Part shown: one piece after another, positions 43,675 through 50,940 of the stretch
Numbering within the stretch: the stretch's first letter is position 1
How the letters are laid out: every line of letters starts with the position of its first letter
Source: Verrucomicrobiales bacterium
GTDB taxonomy: Bacteria; Verrucomicrobiota; Verrucomicrobiia; Limisphaerales; J093
DNA: 64,000 nt
NCBI GenBank assembly: GCA_015075445.1
Contig: JABTUJ010000018.1
Coordinates: 96,525 to 160,524 of the forward strand
Reading direction: 5' to 3'
The notes under the pieces: model-generated
Database searches by the model: none
What the model was told of the DNA's origin: nothing
What the model saw: the letters and a program-made list of their open reading frames with translations, nothing else
Made by a program: the position numbers and the translations under genes

Positions 43675-43745
43675 GCAGGAGCCGACGTGAGGAGGCCAGG
43701 CGGCCTGGACATCTGCCCCCAACGCCTCCTCAAGTCGGCGCCTGC
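43675..43745. repeat. REPIN-like palindrome, copy 5
   Basis: Left arm GCAGGAGCCGACGTGAGGAG from 43675 and right arm 43724-43745 (GCCTCCTCAAGTCGGCGCCTGC), imperfect pairing around a 27-bp spacer. It lies between lspA and miaA. Confidence 0.88.
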
Positions 43746-43780
43746 GACAGCGGCAAGACCTCCATGCTAATCATCCCCCA

Positions 43781-44749
43781 GTGAATGCGTTGCCGCCCGA
43801 ACCCCTCTACCTGGCCGGCCCCACCGCCGTCGGCAAGTCCGCCGTTGCACTCGCCCTGGCCGAACGTGTGGGCGGAGAGATCGTGTCCGTGGATTCGATG
43901 CAGGTGTATCGGGGCCTGGACCTGGGGACGGCCAAGCCGACGGCCGCCGAGCGCGCCCGCGTGCCCCATCACCTGATTGACGTGGTGGCGCTCGATGAAC
44001 CCTTCCATGCCGCCCGGTTCGTTGCGCTCGCGCAGGAGGCGGTGGCGGGCATCCGAAGGCGAGGTCGGCGCCCCATCTTCTGCGGCGGCACCGGGCTCTA
44101 TTTCAAGGCCTGGATCGAAGGCCTGGGCGAGGCCCCTCCCGCCGATCCCGCCCTCCGCGCCGAACTCGAAGCCACGCCCCGCGAGCAACTCCTGCGGGAA
44201 CTCGAACAGCGCGACCCGGAAGCGTATGCGCGCATCGACCGCGCCAACCCGCGGCGGTTGGTCCGCGCCATCGAAGTCATCCGGCTCACCAGCAAACCCT
44301 TCACCGCGCAGCGGGCCGCCTGGGGGAGGCCTGCCCAGGGCGACGACGCGCCAGCGACCGTGCTTTGGGGCTTGAACCGGCATCCCACCGACCTGCGAGC
44401 CCGCATTGAAGCCCGGGTGGACGCGATGTTCGCCGCCGGCCTCGTGGCCGAAACCCGGCAACTCCTCGAGCAGGGGTTGGGGCGCAATCCGACCGCCCTG
44501 CAGGCGCTGGGCTATCGCCAGGTGGTAGAGCACCTGCATGGGCTCCGCAGCCTGGACGCGACCCGGGAGTGGGTGCGACGCAAGACCTGGCAGTTGGCGC
44601 GGCGCCAGCTCACCTGGTTTCGTCATCAATTGCCGGTGCACTGGTGGCACGTCGACCCGGAGGAGTCACCGGAGGCAGTGGCGCAGCGGTTGGCGCGCGG
44701 CAGCGACGAGCACCGATGGTCCTGCAGGCCCAGGCGCCAGACGCAATGA
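43781..44749 (+). CDS. miaA: tRNA dimethylallyltransferase
   Basis: A 322-residue enzyme adding dimethylallyl to N6 of A37 in tRNAs reading UNN codons. P-loop GPTAVGKS is at 13-20, with VDSMQVYRGLDLGTAKPT carrying the conserved Asp-Ser-x-Gln-Val-Tyr block, then VPHHLIDV, CGGTGLYFKAW, DRANPRRLVRAIEV, and C-terminal ALGYRQVVEHL with RQLTWFR. Complete for the family. Starts with GTG at 43781, 36 bp after the palindrome. Downstream is a 99-bp gap with a promoter-like sequence for the PEP-CTERM gene. Confidence 0.95.
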   Translation: MNALPPEPLYLAGPTAVGKSAVALALAERVGGEIVSVDSMQVYRGLDLGTAKPTAAERARVPHHLIDVVALDEPFHAARFVALAQEAVAGIRRRGRRPIFCGGTGLYFKAWIEGLGEAPPADPALRAELEATPREQLLRELEQRDPEAYARIDRANPRRLVRAIEVIRLTSKPFTAQRAAWGRPAQGDDAPATVLWGLNRHPTDLRARIEARVDAMFAAGLVAETRQLLEQGLGRNPTALQALGYRQVVEHLHGLRSLDATREWVRRKTWQLARRQLTWFRHQLPVHWWHVDPEESPEAVAQRLARGSDEHRWSCRPRRQTQ

Positions 44750-44810
44750 CAAGGAACGGGGGGACAACGGGAGTGATCCGCATGCTCTAAATCATATCCT
44801 CCGATAGGGA

Positions 44811-44839
44811 TTGACAGATCGAACATCCGCGATTATCTG
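44811..44839 (+). promoter_or_regulatory. Candidate sigma70-type promoter for PEP-CTERM gene
   Basis: TTGACA at 44811-44816, a 17-bp spacer, then TATCTG at 44834-44839 in an unusually AT-rich stretch for this GC-rich genome. A start about 7 bp downstream would be almost at the ATG at 44849, giving a very short or leaderless transcript if real. Confidence 0.4.
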
Positions 44840-44848
44840 CTCTCCCAT

Positions 44849-45391
44849 ATGAGAATAATGGCTCTAACCGCGCTGGCCGCTGCGTTGACTGCGGGGGCCG
44901 TGGCGACGCCAACAGCCTCCGCGGCGGCCGTGTATGAGATCACCGCTCGCGTCGTCGGGGGAGTCTTCGACGGCACCATCGGGACGGGCACCTTCAGCTA
45001 CAACGACGACCTGATCCCTGAATTCGGCCCGTTCGAAATCGGCCCCATCGAAGGGTTGCGGCTGACGTTGACTCTGTTCGGGCAGACTTTCGAGGAAACT
45101 AACGACGTTGAGTACGACCAGTTCCCGAAGCTGTATCTCGAGGAACGCCGACCCACGGCGCTGGATTTTCTCGTGGACGAGAACCCCGGGTCGGGATTCA
45201 ACGCCACTTCCATCGACAAAGACGGGGTGACGGCCTTCTATTTCGTGGGCAACCTGCGCGGCGCACCCGGAGATGGCTACGAGGTCGACTTGGTCGTCAT
45301 CCCTGAACCTCCCGGCGGTGTCTTCGCTGGCGTGACCGCCCTGGGATTGGGCCTGTTCGCCTGGCTGCGGCGGCGAGGCGTGGGGTCTTGA
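44849..45391 (+). CDS. PEP-CTERM sorting-domain protein 1
   Basis: A 180-residue exported protein. The signal peptide is ALTALAAALTAGAVATPTASA. The body is beta-rich and has no recognisable enzyme domain (VVGGVFDGTIGTGTFSYNDD). The C-terminus has the PEP-CTERM anchor: IPEPPGGVFAGVTALGLGLF then AWLRRRG, i.e. Pro-Glu-Pro, a hydrophobic helix and an Arg cluster. Such proteins are processed by an exosortase, not encoded in this window, and are often part of an extracellular matrix. A second start (ATG 44858) is possible. Confidence 0.85.
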   Translation: MRIMALTALAAALTAGAVATPTASAAAVYEITARVVGGVFDGTIGTGTFSYNDDLIPEFGPFEIGPIEGLRLTLTLFGQTFEETNDVEYDQFPKLYLEERRPTALDFLVDENPGSGFNATSIDKDGVTAFYFVGNLRGAPGDGYEVDLVVIPEPPGGVFAGVTALGLGLFAWLRRRGVGS

Positions 45392-45399
45392 CCCGCACG

Positions 45400-46665
45400 T
45401 CAGTCTTCCCGCGGCGGACCCGTTCCCGAACCCTTTTCCGGCCCGAGGCACACGACCTGACTCAAGGTCCGAACGTAGAGCCGGCCCCGAGCGATGGCGG
45501 GTGTAGCGTGGCTGGCTTCACCCAGCGGCGTGCGACCCAACAACACGAAGGACTCCGCCGCGGCAACCGCCACGACTTCGCCTGTGGTCGAAACGTTGAT
45601 CAGTTTGCCGTCAGCGGCGACCGGGGAACTGAAGAAGTTGCCGCCTACCCTTTCCTGCCAGAGGGACGTTCCAGTCGCGAGACGCGCACAGGTCACGATG
45701 CCGCCGTCGCTCCAAAGAAAGAGGTGGTCGCCCAGCGCCAAAGGACTGGGAACGTACGGAGCGGCTTTGCGGATCTCGTACGCCACGGAAGGCCGGGCTT
45801 GGTCACGGTTCGGCGGACGCAGAGCCACGAGGTAATGGCCGCCGCCCCCGCTGCCACAGGTGCCGAAAACCAGGTTTCCCGCGGCGATCGGTGAGCTCAC
45901 GCTGCGCATACGCAACACGCGGTCGGAGCGCCAGACCACGGTGCCGGTCCGCGCATCCACTCCGCTGATCCCGTCCTCCTGGGAGTTGAACACCAACACT
46001 TGGCTGGTGGCAGAGGAGGCAAGGACGCAGGGAACCGAATAGTCCGCGTATCCGGCGCTGCGGGGAACCTCCCAAACGAGGCGGCCGGTCGCGGCTTCCA
46101 GGGCAACGATGCGCCCGAGGTCGTCATGGTCCTGAGCCAGGAAGACCCGGCCATCATGCTCGATCGGCGAATGTCCCAGGCCATGCTCGGTGTTGAATCC
46201 TCCCAGATCAACTTCCCATACCGGAGCGCCGTCCAGCGTGAGGGCGGTCAACCACAACCGATCGTCCTGCACCCGCGGAACGTAGACCTGCGAACCGTCG
46301 GCGGCCGCCGAAGCGCTCGCGAACGTGTTGTTCCGGTGCAACCCGTGGTGCGGTACCGGGTAGTCGCGCTGCCAGAGCCGGGCGCCGGTGTCAGCGTGGA
46401 ACCCCAGCACGCTGAAATGACCAGTGGCGGGGTCCGCCGCCGTGACCACCAGACGCTCGCCCCACAGGACCGGGGAGGAGTGGCCGGTGCCCGGCAAGCG
46501 GGCCTTCCAGGCGAAGTCGGAGGGAGCCCATTGGGCGGGCAAGGCGGCGGCTTGCCCCAGGCCGCTCCCGTTCGGGCCGCGGAACCGCGGCCATTCCTGG
46601 GCGAGGAGGATCCCCGTCGTCCCCGCCATTCCCACCGCCAGCCAGCGCAGCAAGGTCGTCTTCAT
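45400..46665 (-). CDS. PQQ-like beta-propeller secreted protein
   Basis: A 421-residue protein from the ATG at 46665 with a signal peptide ending about GILLAQ. It opens EWPRFRGPNGSGLGQAAALP, the sequence typical of the large verrucomicrobial/planctomycete PQQ-like repeat family, and contains blade repeats such as VLGFHADTGARLWQRDYPVP, VALEAATGRLVWEVPRS, VDARTGTVVWRSDRVL, and TCARLATGTSLWQERVGG. No bound cofactor can be asserted; these are usually scaffolds of unknown function or outer-membrane assembly-like propellers. It converges with the PEP-CTERM gene, 8 bp between stops. Confidence 0.82.
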   Translation of the reverse strand: MKTTLLRWLAVGMAGTTGILLAQEWPRFRGPNGSGLGQAAALPAQWAPSDFAWKARLPGTGHSSPVLWGERLVVTAADPATGHFSVLGFHADTGARLWQRDYPVPHHGLHRNNTFASASAAADGSQVYVPRVQDDRLWLTALTLDGAPVWEVDLGGFNTEHGLGHSPIEHDGRVFLAQDHDDLGRIVALEAATGRLVWEVPRSAGYADYSVPCVLASSATSQVLVFNSQEDGISGVDARTGTVVWRSDRVLRMRSVSSPIAAGNLVFGTCGSGGGGHYLVALRPPNRDQARPSVAYEIRKAAPYVPSPLALGDHLFLWSDGGIVTCARLATGTSLWQERVGGNFFSSPVAADGKLINVSTTGEVVAVAAAESFVLLGRTPLGEASHATPAIARGRLYVRTLSQVVCLGPEKGSGTGPPRED

Positions 46666-46680
46666 GGCTCTCAACACCGC

Positions 46681-47700
46681 TCAGGCGGCCGCCCGGCGCA
46701 AGCGATCCGCGATGGCCGCCCATTCACCTTCCTCAGGGACCGCTTCCACCACAATCGCGTCCACGCCCAGGGCGTCGACCCGGTGCAGTTCTGCATACAA
46801 CGCCCGGGCGAAGGCCTCAGGATCGTAGGGCACCAGGCTCACGCCTGCCAATCCTTCGGGCGACGGCAGGTGCGTGTGGGCGAGCACATACGTGGTCGCC
46901 GCGGTGAGGTGCCTGCCGTTCAGCCACGCGAGCAACTCCGCGGAATCGGTCCAGCGGTTCACCAACAGCCGGGCCCGCGGGGCGTAGTGCCGCGGCAACT
47001 GCCCCGGGCTGCGCCGCGGACTGTCCCCCTCGGCCGACCGGTCGGTGCTCAACGCGCCGAGGACGTCCCGCAGAGCCGCGGCCGTTACCATGCCGGGCCG
47101 GAGCACGCGAGGGGGTTCAACGGTGAGGTCTACCACCGTGGACTCGAGGCCCACCGCGCAGGACCCGCCGTCCACAATCAGGGGCACCGACGCGCCCAGG
47201 CTGCGCTGAACGTGCCCGGCCGTCGTGGGTGAGAGCTGGTTGGCCGCATTGGCGCTGGGCGCCGCCAGCGGGCAGCCGCACTCGGTGATGAGTGCTTGCA
47301 TGAACGGATGGCGCGGCCACCGAATCCCCACGGTCGGGCCCCCCGCCGTCACCACCTCCGGGATGTCGGCCGCCTTGGGCAGCACGAGCGTCAGCGGCCC
47401 CGGCCAGAACGCGCGGGCCAATCGTTCGGCCGTCGCCGGCCAGGTCGCCACACAAGCCCGCGCGAGATCGCCACCGGCCACGTGGACGATGACCGGGTTG
47501 TGGGCGGGCCGCCCCTTGGCCGCGAAGATCTTGGCCACGGCGACTGCGTTTCGCGCATCCGCCGCCAGCCCGTAGACCGTCTCGGTGGGGACGGCCACGA
47601 TGTCGCCGGCCCGCAGCCGGGCGGCGGCCTCGACCACGGCGCTGCGGAACAGGCTTGGCGTGTGCGTGGGCAGCACGTATGGGGGACCGGCCGGGTGCAT
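46681..47700 (-). CDS. Threonylcarbamoyl-AMP synthase (Sua5/YrdC family)
   Basis: A 339-residue enzyme making threonylcarbamoyl-adenylate for the t6A37 modification of ANN-decoding tRNAs. The ATG at 47700 is chosen because homology (FRSAVVEAAARLRAGDIVAVPTETVYGLAADA) begins about 20 residues later; an upstream open frame is not supported. YrdC core motifs are AKGRPAHNPVIVHV, FWPGPLTLVLP, VGIRWPRHP, and LAAPSANAANQLSPTTA. The C-terminal 120 residues (PGQLPRHYAPRARLLVN onward) are the Sua5 domain, so this is the long Sua5 form rather than short TsaC. Probably essential. The insertion sequence at 47808 lies just upstream of its start, in the region that would hold its promoter. Confidence 0.93.
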   Translation of the reverse strand: MHPAGPPYVLPTHTPSLFRSAVVEAAARLRAGDIVAVPTETVYGLAADARNAVAVAKIFAAKGRPAHNPVIVHVAGGDLARACVATWPATAERLARAFWPGPLTLVLPKAADIPEVVTAGGPTVGIRWPRHPFMQALITECGCPLAAPSANAANQLSPTTAGHVQRSLGASVPLIVDGGSCAVGLESTVVDLTVEPPRVLRPGMVTAAALRDVLGALSTDRSAEGDSPRRSPGQLPRHYAPRARLLVNRWTDSAELLAWLNGRHLTAATTYVLAHTHLPSPEGLAGVSLVPYDPEAFARALYAELHRVDALGVDAIVVEAVPEEGEWAAIADRLRRAAA

Positions 47701-48042
47701 ACGGGAGACGCCCAGGGACCTCCGAGCGAACATCCGCGGTGAAGGGTACCAGCCCGGGAAGCGCGCGGGCAAGCCAGCGGACCCAACCGAATCGAAGTCA
47801 GGTTCTGCAGCAGTTCTCATTTTGGCATGAACGGCTCAGCACGCCGGGGTTGGGAAGGCAACTGGGCGAGGGCGAGGGCGAGGGGCGATGGTGTTGGCAG
47901 GGCTACCGCGGCGTACGGCGCAACCGGAGTCGCGGCTGGAAGCCTGGGGGGATCGGTCCGGCGGCCTCGGGGAGGTTCTTGGGACCCTCCCTGCCCCCGA
48001 TCGCCGGGTGTGGGCACACCTCGCCTGGGCGGGCCGGTTGGC

Positions 48043-49356
48043 TCAGGTTGGCTTGGCGTAGGGGCCGATCTCCAGTCCGCGCATCATGAACCGCAGGAGG
48101 GCCTGCCAACTGGGGAAGTGCAGGTAGCGGGTGAGGGCTCGCAGATCGTCGAAGAAGGTCTGGCGCGAGGGCAGCGTGGCCCGGATGAGGCGGTAGTGCT
48201 CGTCGGTGAAACCCAGGACGGTGTGGAAGAGGAAGGCCAGGAGGTTCAAGGCCAGCAGGAAGGCGGCGAGGTGTTTGTGGCCGTGACCGAAGTTGTGCTC
48301 CAGATGATAGCCCTTGGTCTTGAGGGTGTTGTTGTTCTCGTTCTCGATCTTCCAACGGGCGCGGCCCGAGGCGACGACGGCTGCCACGTTCGACTCGCTC
48401 AGCGGCCAGTCGGTGATCCAGGCGTTATGGTAGAGGACCTGACCCTGCGGATCGGTCACGGTGAGTTCACACCAGTTGACGCGCAGGGCGTCCTCCCCGT
48501 CGGCCAGCGGGACCCGGTTGGCCCAGCGGTAGGTGTAAGTGTGCCACTGGCCGCCGACCTTGACGCGGAGGCAGAGGGTTCCCAGCTCCGGCCTCTGGAG
48601 CAGGTTCACCCAGCGGTAGAGGGTGGTATGGGAGTCGGGCTGGCAGGTGAAGATAAAGTGGAAGCCGTGGAGGAGGGCGCGCCGGCAGAAGGGTTGGTGG
48701 GCGTAGAGATCGTCGCCCAAGAGAGTGACGGGGCCCTGGCCATAGCGGGCGGCGTTCTGCTCCAGCCAGCGTTTGGCCGCGGCCAACTCGCAATCCTGCT
48801 TGGTGTGGCCGTCCTGCGGGGTGATGAACTCAGGCCGCAAGGCAATGACCTCCGCGCGCCCCGGGGCGACGAGGACCGGGGTCAGGGCGCTGTGATAGAA
48901 GGTGGTCTGGCCGTTGGCGTGCTGGAGCGAGGAACAACACGGGCAGTGGATCTTCTGGGAGCTGTAGTACCACGTGCCGTCCAGCGCCAGGAGGGTGGAG
49001 TCGTGGAACCCCCGGAAGTGCCGGAGAAGGCCCTGCTCGCCGAGCGCCTCGTAGATCTGGTCGTAGACCGGGAAGAGCGCGGCCGGCGACACGGGATCGA
49101 GCATGCCGCGGATCTGGTTGTCGGAGGGGAAGCTCTGGATGCCAAAGAGACTCAGGGCGTTGTTGACCCCCCGGGCCCGCTGCATCGCTTTCTGGTGGGC
49201 CAGAAAGGAGGGCGATTGGGTGAAGAAGACGGCGAAGGCGGCCAGGCCGAAGTCCGCCATCGCATAGGAGCGGTTGCGGCCCCTGCGCCGGTCCGTCAAC
49301 CCGGCCAGGGTGCGCCGCAAGCCGTCCACCAGGGTGGCGAAAGCCAGGCGGCTCAT
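48043..49356 (-). CDS. IS4-type DDE transposase
   Basis: A 437-residue transposase from the ATG at 49356, overlapping the DruA-like stop by ATGA. Catalytic-domain segments are LLALDGTWYYSSQ (first Asp), VTLLGDDLYAHQPFC (second Asp), and ARWKIENENNNTLKTKGYHLEHNFGHGH (Glu, in the IS4-like W/Y-x-I-E context). The N-terminal helical region reads LAFATLVDGLRRTLAGLTDRR. A small Cys-rich insert (CPCCSSLQHANG) follows the first Asp, possibly zinc-binding. No internal stops or frameshifts, so the element may be active. Confidence 0.9.
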   Translation of the reverse strand: MSRLAFATLVDGLRRTLAGLTDRRRGRNRSYAMADFGLAAFAVFFTQSPSFLAHQKAMQRARGVNNALSLFGIQSFPSDNQIRGMLDPVSPAALFPVYDQIYEALGEQGLLRHFRGFHDSTLLALDGTWYYSSQKIHCPCCSSLQHANGQTTFYHSALTPVLVAPGRAEVIALRPEFITPQDGHTKQDCELAAAKRWLEQNAARYGQGPVTLLGDDLYAHQPFCRRALLHGFHFIFTCQPDSHTTLYRWVNLLQRPELGTLCLRVKVGGQWHTYTYRWANRVPLADGEDALRVNWCELTVTDPQGQVLYHNAWITDWPLSESNVAAVVASGRARWKIENENNNTLKTKGYHLEHNFGHGHKHLAAFLLALNLLAFLFHTVLGFTDEHYRLIRATLPSRQTFFDDLRALTRYLHFPSWQALLRFMMRGLEIGPYAKPT

Positions 49357-50222
49357 GCGCCGAGGCGCTCCCGGAAGTCCGCGCCGAGCGGGCACAGCCA
49401 GACCTCCTTGATCGGGCGCTGGGGGGCGGCCCCGTTGCGACCGCGGCCGGTGGTGGCGCCGACCCGGATCCAGCCGGCGGCCTGGTAACTGGTGCCGGCA
49501 AAGCGTTCGGGCTCGACGAAGGTTTCCACCAGGTGGATCGGATGCCCGTAGCGCGCCTGCCAGTCGGCGCTCAGGCGGCGGGTCAGGCAGCCCAGCAGGT
49601 GGCTGGCCAGATGCGGCACCCGCACCCCGCGCAGGATCAGGAAGCGGGTGTTGTTGGTGATCAGCCCCAGGTGGCGGCGCCGGGCGGGCGGGCTCCAGCC
49701 GATGAACCCGTCGCGGGCCTGGCACTGCCAGGCGGCTGAACCAAACAGCGCGCACGCCAGCGGGCGATCCTGGCGATCGCGCACCAGGTACTGGAGGTTC
49801 TCGCCCACACAGTTGCGGTGACCCAGGTAATGGTGCTCCTGGAGCAGGGCCCCGAACTCCCGGGCCTCCGCCGTGCCCGGAGCGACCCGCCTCAGGTGCA
49901 GCGGGTGCAAGCTGGCCAGGGAGGCCTGGATCCCCACCGCCGCCCCCGCCGGCGCGAGGGCCCGATGGTTGCGGCGGCCGTTGACCGAGGGGCCCTGGCG
50001 GGGGGGCAACGTGATCCAGCCGCGGGCTTCCAGTTTGAGCAGCAGCGAGCGGGCGGCCATGTCCTTGAGCTGCCCCACCCCGTTGCGCCACCCCCACCGG
50101 GCACAGAGTTCGCGCGCCAGGCGGGTCCGGTGCCAGGTGGGATGGGCGGCCCGCCAGGCCCGAATCTGGGCCAGGTCCTCCGCACTCAGGGTGCGGCCCT
50201 GCACGATCCACTCGCTCGCCAT
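49353..50222 (-). CDS. DruA-like DUF4338 protein within the IS element
   Basis: A 289-residue protein from the ATG at 50222. The C-terminal 180 residues match DUF4338, the domain defining DruA of the Druantia anti-phage system: FGALLQEHHYLGHRNCVGENLQYLV, CALFGSAAWQCQARDGFIGW, LGLITNNTRFLILRGVRVPHLASH, ADWQARYGHPIHLVETFVEPERFAGTSYQAAGW, and GATTGRGR. The N-terminal 110 residues look like a helix-turn-helix module (GRTLSAEDLAQIRAWRAAHP, then WHRTRLARELCARWGW). No druB, druC, druD or druE lies nearby, so this is not a Druantia locus. It is translationally coupled to the transposase by the ATGA overlap, which suggests an accessory role in transposition (inference). The biochemical activity of DruA alone is, to my knowledge, undescribed. 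Confidence 0.88.
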   Translation of the reverse strand: MASEWIVQGRTLSAEDLAQIRAWRAAHPTWHRTRLARELCARWGWRNGVGQLKDMAARSLLLKLEARGWITLPPRQGPSVNGRRNHRALAPAGAAVGIQASLASLHPLHLRRVAPGTAEAREFGALLQEHHYLGHRNCVGENLQYLVRDRQDRPLACALFGSAAWQCQARDGFIGWSPPARRRHLGLITNNTRFLILRGVRVPHLASHLLGCLTRRLSADWQARYGHPIHLVETFVEPERFAGTSYQAAGWIRVGATTGRGRNGAAPQRPIKEVWLCPLGADFRERLGA

Positions 50223-50381
50223 CCGCGGGAGGTATAGCGAGAAGGGGAAGGTGAGTCCCGCAAAAAGTGCAAAAATCTTTCAGGCCCTGCCGCCGGAAGT
50301 CTCCGTCACCCCCGCCGCCGCCTTGTCGGTCTCAGCCCTCAGCTCCCAAAATGAGAACTGCTGCAGGTTCTGTTGGCTGGC

Positions 50382-50410
50382 TTGACTTGGGGTGGTTTTG
50401 TGCGGAAATA
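50382..50410 (+). promoter_or_regulatory. Possible promoter remnant for mcsA operon
   Basis: TTGACT at 50382-50387, a 17-bp spacer and GAAATA at 50405-50410, a weak match, lying between the IS right TSD (50372) and the mcsA start (50422). Only 49 bp of native upstream DNA remains after the TSD, so either this or a promoter inside the IS must drive the operon. Confidence 0.25.
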
Positions 50411-50421
50411 CCCCTCGGCCT

Positions 50422-50934
50422 ATGTTGTGCATGCTGTGCCAAAAGAAGGAAGCCAGGGTCCACCTCACCGATGTCAAAGAAGGCAAGGTCAAGAAGGTGG
50501 ACCTGTGCGAGGACTGCGCCAAGGCCAAGAATATCGAGGACCCCGCCGGTTTCGCCTTGGCGGACCTCCTGCTCGGGCTGGGGGCGTCCGAGGAGTTGAC
50601 CAGCGGCGCCACCGAAGGCAGCCCCTTGGTCTGTCCCCACTGCGGGTTTACCCAGGCCGATTTCAAGAAGACCGGTCGGTTGGGTTGCCCGGCCTGCTAT
50701 GAGACCTTCAAGGACGGACTTCTGGGCATGCTGAAGACCATGCACAAAGGGAACCGCCACTGCGGCAAGGTGCCGCGGGGCCTCGCCCTCGGGCGCGAAG
50801 TGCAGGAACGCATCCAGGGCCTGCAGCGCAGCCTCGAGCAGGCCGTCGCCACCGAGGACTACGAACAGGCCGCCCGCCTGCGCGACGAGATCAAGGCCCT
50901 CAAGGAGAATCCCGGCGCCGTCATGGCCGGCTGA
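50422..50934 (+). CDS. mcsA: McsA-type UvrB/UvrC-motif zinc protein
   Basis: A 170-residue protein from the ATG at 50422, next to mcsB, as in the Bacillus ctsR-mcsA-mcsB-clpC operon. Four CxxC pairs are visible: CMLC and CEDC near the start, and CPHC and CPAC further on, predicted zinc ribbons. The C-terminal UvrB/UvrC motif is EQAVATEDYEQAARLRDEIKAL. In Firmicutes McsA stimulates the arginine kinase McsB and binds heavy metals. The next gene begins 6 bp downstream. An upstream extension to 50392 is open but has no homology. Confidence 0.9.
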   Translation: MLCMLCQKKEARVHLTDVKEGKVKKVDLCEDCAKAKNIEDPAGFALADLLLGLGASEELTSGATEGSPLVCPHCGFTQADFKKTGRLGCPACYETFKDGLLGMLKTMHKGNRHCGKVPRGLALGREVQERIQGLQRSLEQAVATEDYEQAARLRDEIKALKENPGAVMAG

Positions 50935-50940
50935 CCCGCG

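Larger units (their letters stand above)
47808..50363. mobile_element. Intact IS4-type insertion sequence carrying a DruA-like gene, with TIRs and TSD
   Basis: A 2556-bp element bounded by perfect 18-bp terminal inverted repeats, CAGCAGTTCTCATTTTGG at 47808-47825 and its exact reverse complement at 50346-50363. Flanking these is a perfect 9-bp direct repeat, CAGGTTCTG at 47799-47807 and 50364-50372, as expected of a target-site duplication (IS4 relatives usually make 9-12 bp). It carries a DruA-like (DUF4338) gene and a transposase overlapping by ATGA, both leftward. About 215 bp between the left TIR and the transposase stop is noncoding (low-complexity GAGGGC repeats). The perfect TIRs and TSD imply a recent insertion into the space between the Sua5 gene and mcsA. 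Confidence 0.93.

Noticed and set aside
47808..50363. Druantia anti-phage defence locus
   Set aside because: Only the DruA-like component is present; DruB, DruC, DruD and the large helicase DruE are missing, and the neighbour is a transposase inside a TIR/TSD-bounded element.
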